From contig NZ_JASJOF010000005.1 in NCBI RefSeq assembly GCF_030163795.1, forward strand, positions 62,001 to 126,000: DNA of 64,000 bases, written 5' to 3'. Source of the stretch: Roseicyclus marinus (lineage in GTDB: Bacteria > Pseudomonadota > Alphaproteobacteria > Rhodobacterales > Rhodobacteraceae). Positions 63,166 through 64,000 of this stretch are shown one piece after another. Position 1 is the stretch's first letter. Each line of letters begins with the position of its first letter. The notes under the pieces were generated by a model. The model was not told the origin of the DNA and searched no databases. It saw only the letters and a list, made by a program, of their open reading frames with translations. Both the position numbers and the translations under genes were made by a program.

Positions 63166-63623
63166 CCGCGCACCACCTCGGCCGGGGCGCGTTCAAGCCG
63201 CTGAAAACAGGTAAAACTTTCGTGATTTGCAAAGTTATTTACAATTTCTGCGCTGCGTCTAGAAATCATTTTACAAGAAAATGCATACCCCTCAGTCAGA
63301 TGTTCTGAAATTGCCGCCGACCTGTCATCTTTCGCCCACATTCCGTTAGGTCACGCCAGCCGTGATCGCGCGGATGCTGCGGTCGGTGCGGACCGTGTGC
63401 GCGGGTCGGAAGGAAGAAGAGGACCGACCCTCGTCATGACCGCCCAAGGACCGATGGGTTGGGGAGGCTGACCATCTGAACATCGCCCCGTCCGGGGCAC
63501 CGGGATCAAACCTGCCCATCCGGCAGCATCGATCCGGCAGACCGCGCATCGGCCCCGTGCCAGGGTCGTCGCCGCCTGTTCGACCTGTGCCGCAAGGCGC
63601 ATACCTTGAGGGAGAGAGAGACC
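63166..63623 (+). promoter_or_regulatory. acsA promoter and leader region with RamB/ScfR-like box
   Basis: This 458-base gap has no convincing gene. TTTGCAAA (63226-63233), GTTA, TTTACAAT (63238-63245) resemble the TTTGCAAA-type half-sites of RamB/ScfR acetate- and propionate-responsive regulators; the second half is imperfect. Further AT-rich sequence (to about 63290) probably holds the promoter. The arms GGGTCGG (63403-63409) and CCGACCC (63424-63430) form a leader hairpin with a purine-rich loop. ATCCGGCAG occurs twice (63518-63526, 63532-63540). This suggests regulation of acsA at the transcriptional and perhaps post-transcriptional level. Confidence 0.45.
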
Positions 63624-64000
63624 TTGACCACCGATACCCAGAACCGCCCCGCCCTGCTGGCCGACGCCCATGTCGATGCAGCGCGATACGAAGAGATGTA
63701 TGCCGCGTCGATCTCCGATCCAGACGCGTTCTGGGGCGAACACGGCAAGCGCATCGACTGGATCAAACCCTATACCAAGGTCAAGAACACCTCCTTCGGA
63801 CCCGGTGATGTCCACATCAAGTGGTACGAGGACGGTACCCTGAACGTCGCCGCCAATTGCATCGACCGCCATCTCGCCACACGCGGCGACCAGACCGCGA
63901 TCATCTTCGAACCCGATGAGCCCGGCGACCCCGCGCAGCACATCACCTACAACCAACTTGCCGAACATGTCGGCCGCTTCGCCAATGTCCTCAAGGAACT
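63624..64000 (+). CDS. acsA: Acetyl-CoA synthetase, N-terminal part (partial)
   Basis: The frame is open from a TTG at 63624 to the window end, about 125 codons of a roughly 650-residue enzyme. The segments [40 protein letters not shown] and [20 protein letters not shown] are the classical N-terminal acetyl-CoA synthetase sequence. Acs activates acetate with ATP and CoA. GGGAGAGAG lies 6-8 bases before the TTG, and no ATG gives a better start. The catalytic lysine domain lies outside the window. The long leader suggests regulated expression. Confidence 0.95.
   Translation, partial: MTTDTQNRPALLADAHVDAARYEEMYAASISDPDAFWGEHGKRIDWIKPYTKVKNTSFGPGDVHIKWYEDGTLNVAANCIDRHLATRGDQTAIIFEPDEPGDPAQHITYNQLAEHVGRFANVLKE

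Noticed and set aside
63485-63500. GCCCCG-TC-CGGGGC hairpin in the acsA leader
   Set aside because: The loop is too small for the full stem; only four pairs would form.

Overview
The window reads as a chromosomal segment of a high-GC alphaproteobacterium of the Rhodobacterales (Rhodobacteraceae/Paracoccaceae type). The grounds are the gene content: mipZ as the division-site ATPase, a cysteine-free L31, a six-repeat S1, a TRAP transporter, a seven-gene Mrp antiporter, cyanide-insensitive-type cydAB and many ATGA/GTGA gene overlaps. No rRNA, tRNA, CRISPR array, insertion sequence or phage gene was recognised. Both edges cut genes: the tail of rpsP on the left and the first part of acsA on the right.

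Layout. 1-3.4 kb: ribosome-maturation block rpsP-rimM-trmD-rplS-rpmE, then mipZ. 3.5-6.5 kb (minus): a GbsR/MarR-type regulator and cydAB, with a palindrome ahead of the regulator. 6.6-11.1 kb: rpsA, a small winged-helix gene, cmk and aroA. 11.3-16.3 kb: a Hint-domain protein, rplY, an FkbM methyltransferase, pth, a serine hydrolase and a DUF2237 protein. 16.3-17.7 kb (minus): two secreted PepSY-like proteins with long poly-aspartate tails, followed by a membrane-tethered LuxR-type regulator. 17.9-20.5 kb (minus): ihfB-lapA-trpF-trpB.

20.7-36.1 kb is a catabolic island of two divergent operons. The minus operon encodes a TRAP transporter (P, Q, M), a MarR-like regulator, a BASS-type carrier, a DAO-family oxidase and HyuA/HyuB. 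The plus operon encodes a fused HyuA-HyuB (5-oxoprolinase type), an isocitrate-lyase-superfamily enzyme and a PrpF isomerase. Together they suggest uptake of a lactam- or hydantoin-like compound, ATP-driven ring opening, oxidation, and finally isomerisation and C-C cleavage of a branched dicarboxylate. The substrate is unknown.

36.2-46.9 kb is a surface-polysaccharide region: a two-domain glycosyltransferase, a sulfotransferase, a WcbI-like protein, a DxD glycosyltransferase, a methyltransferase, manC and a TPR-glycosyltransferase. Its middle (about 40.06-42.89 kb) is strikingly AT-rich and looks recently acquired. 46.9-52.7 kb: a nitrilase-family amidase, tesA, a YbbA/YbbP-like ABC pair and a PPP-type phosphatase with altered motifs. 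52.7-59.2 kb (minus): a UspA-like gene and mrpABCDEFG. 59.3-63.2 kb: two tandem OxyR-like LysR genes that lack the peroxidatic cysteine, a short malate/lactate-dehydrogenase-family protein and a third LysR gene. acsA starts at a TTG behind a leader that carries a RamB/ScfR-like box.
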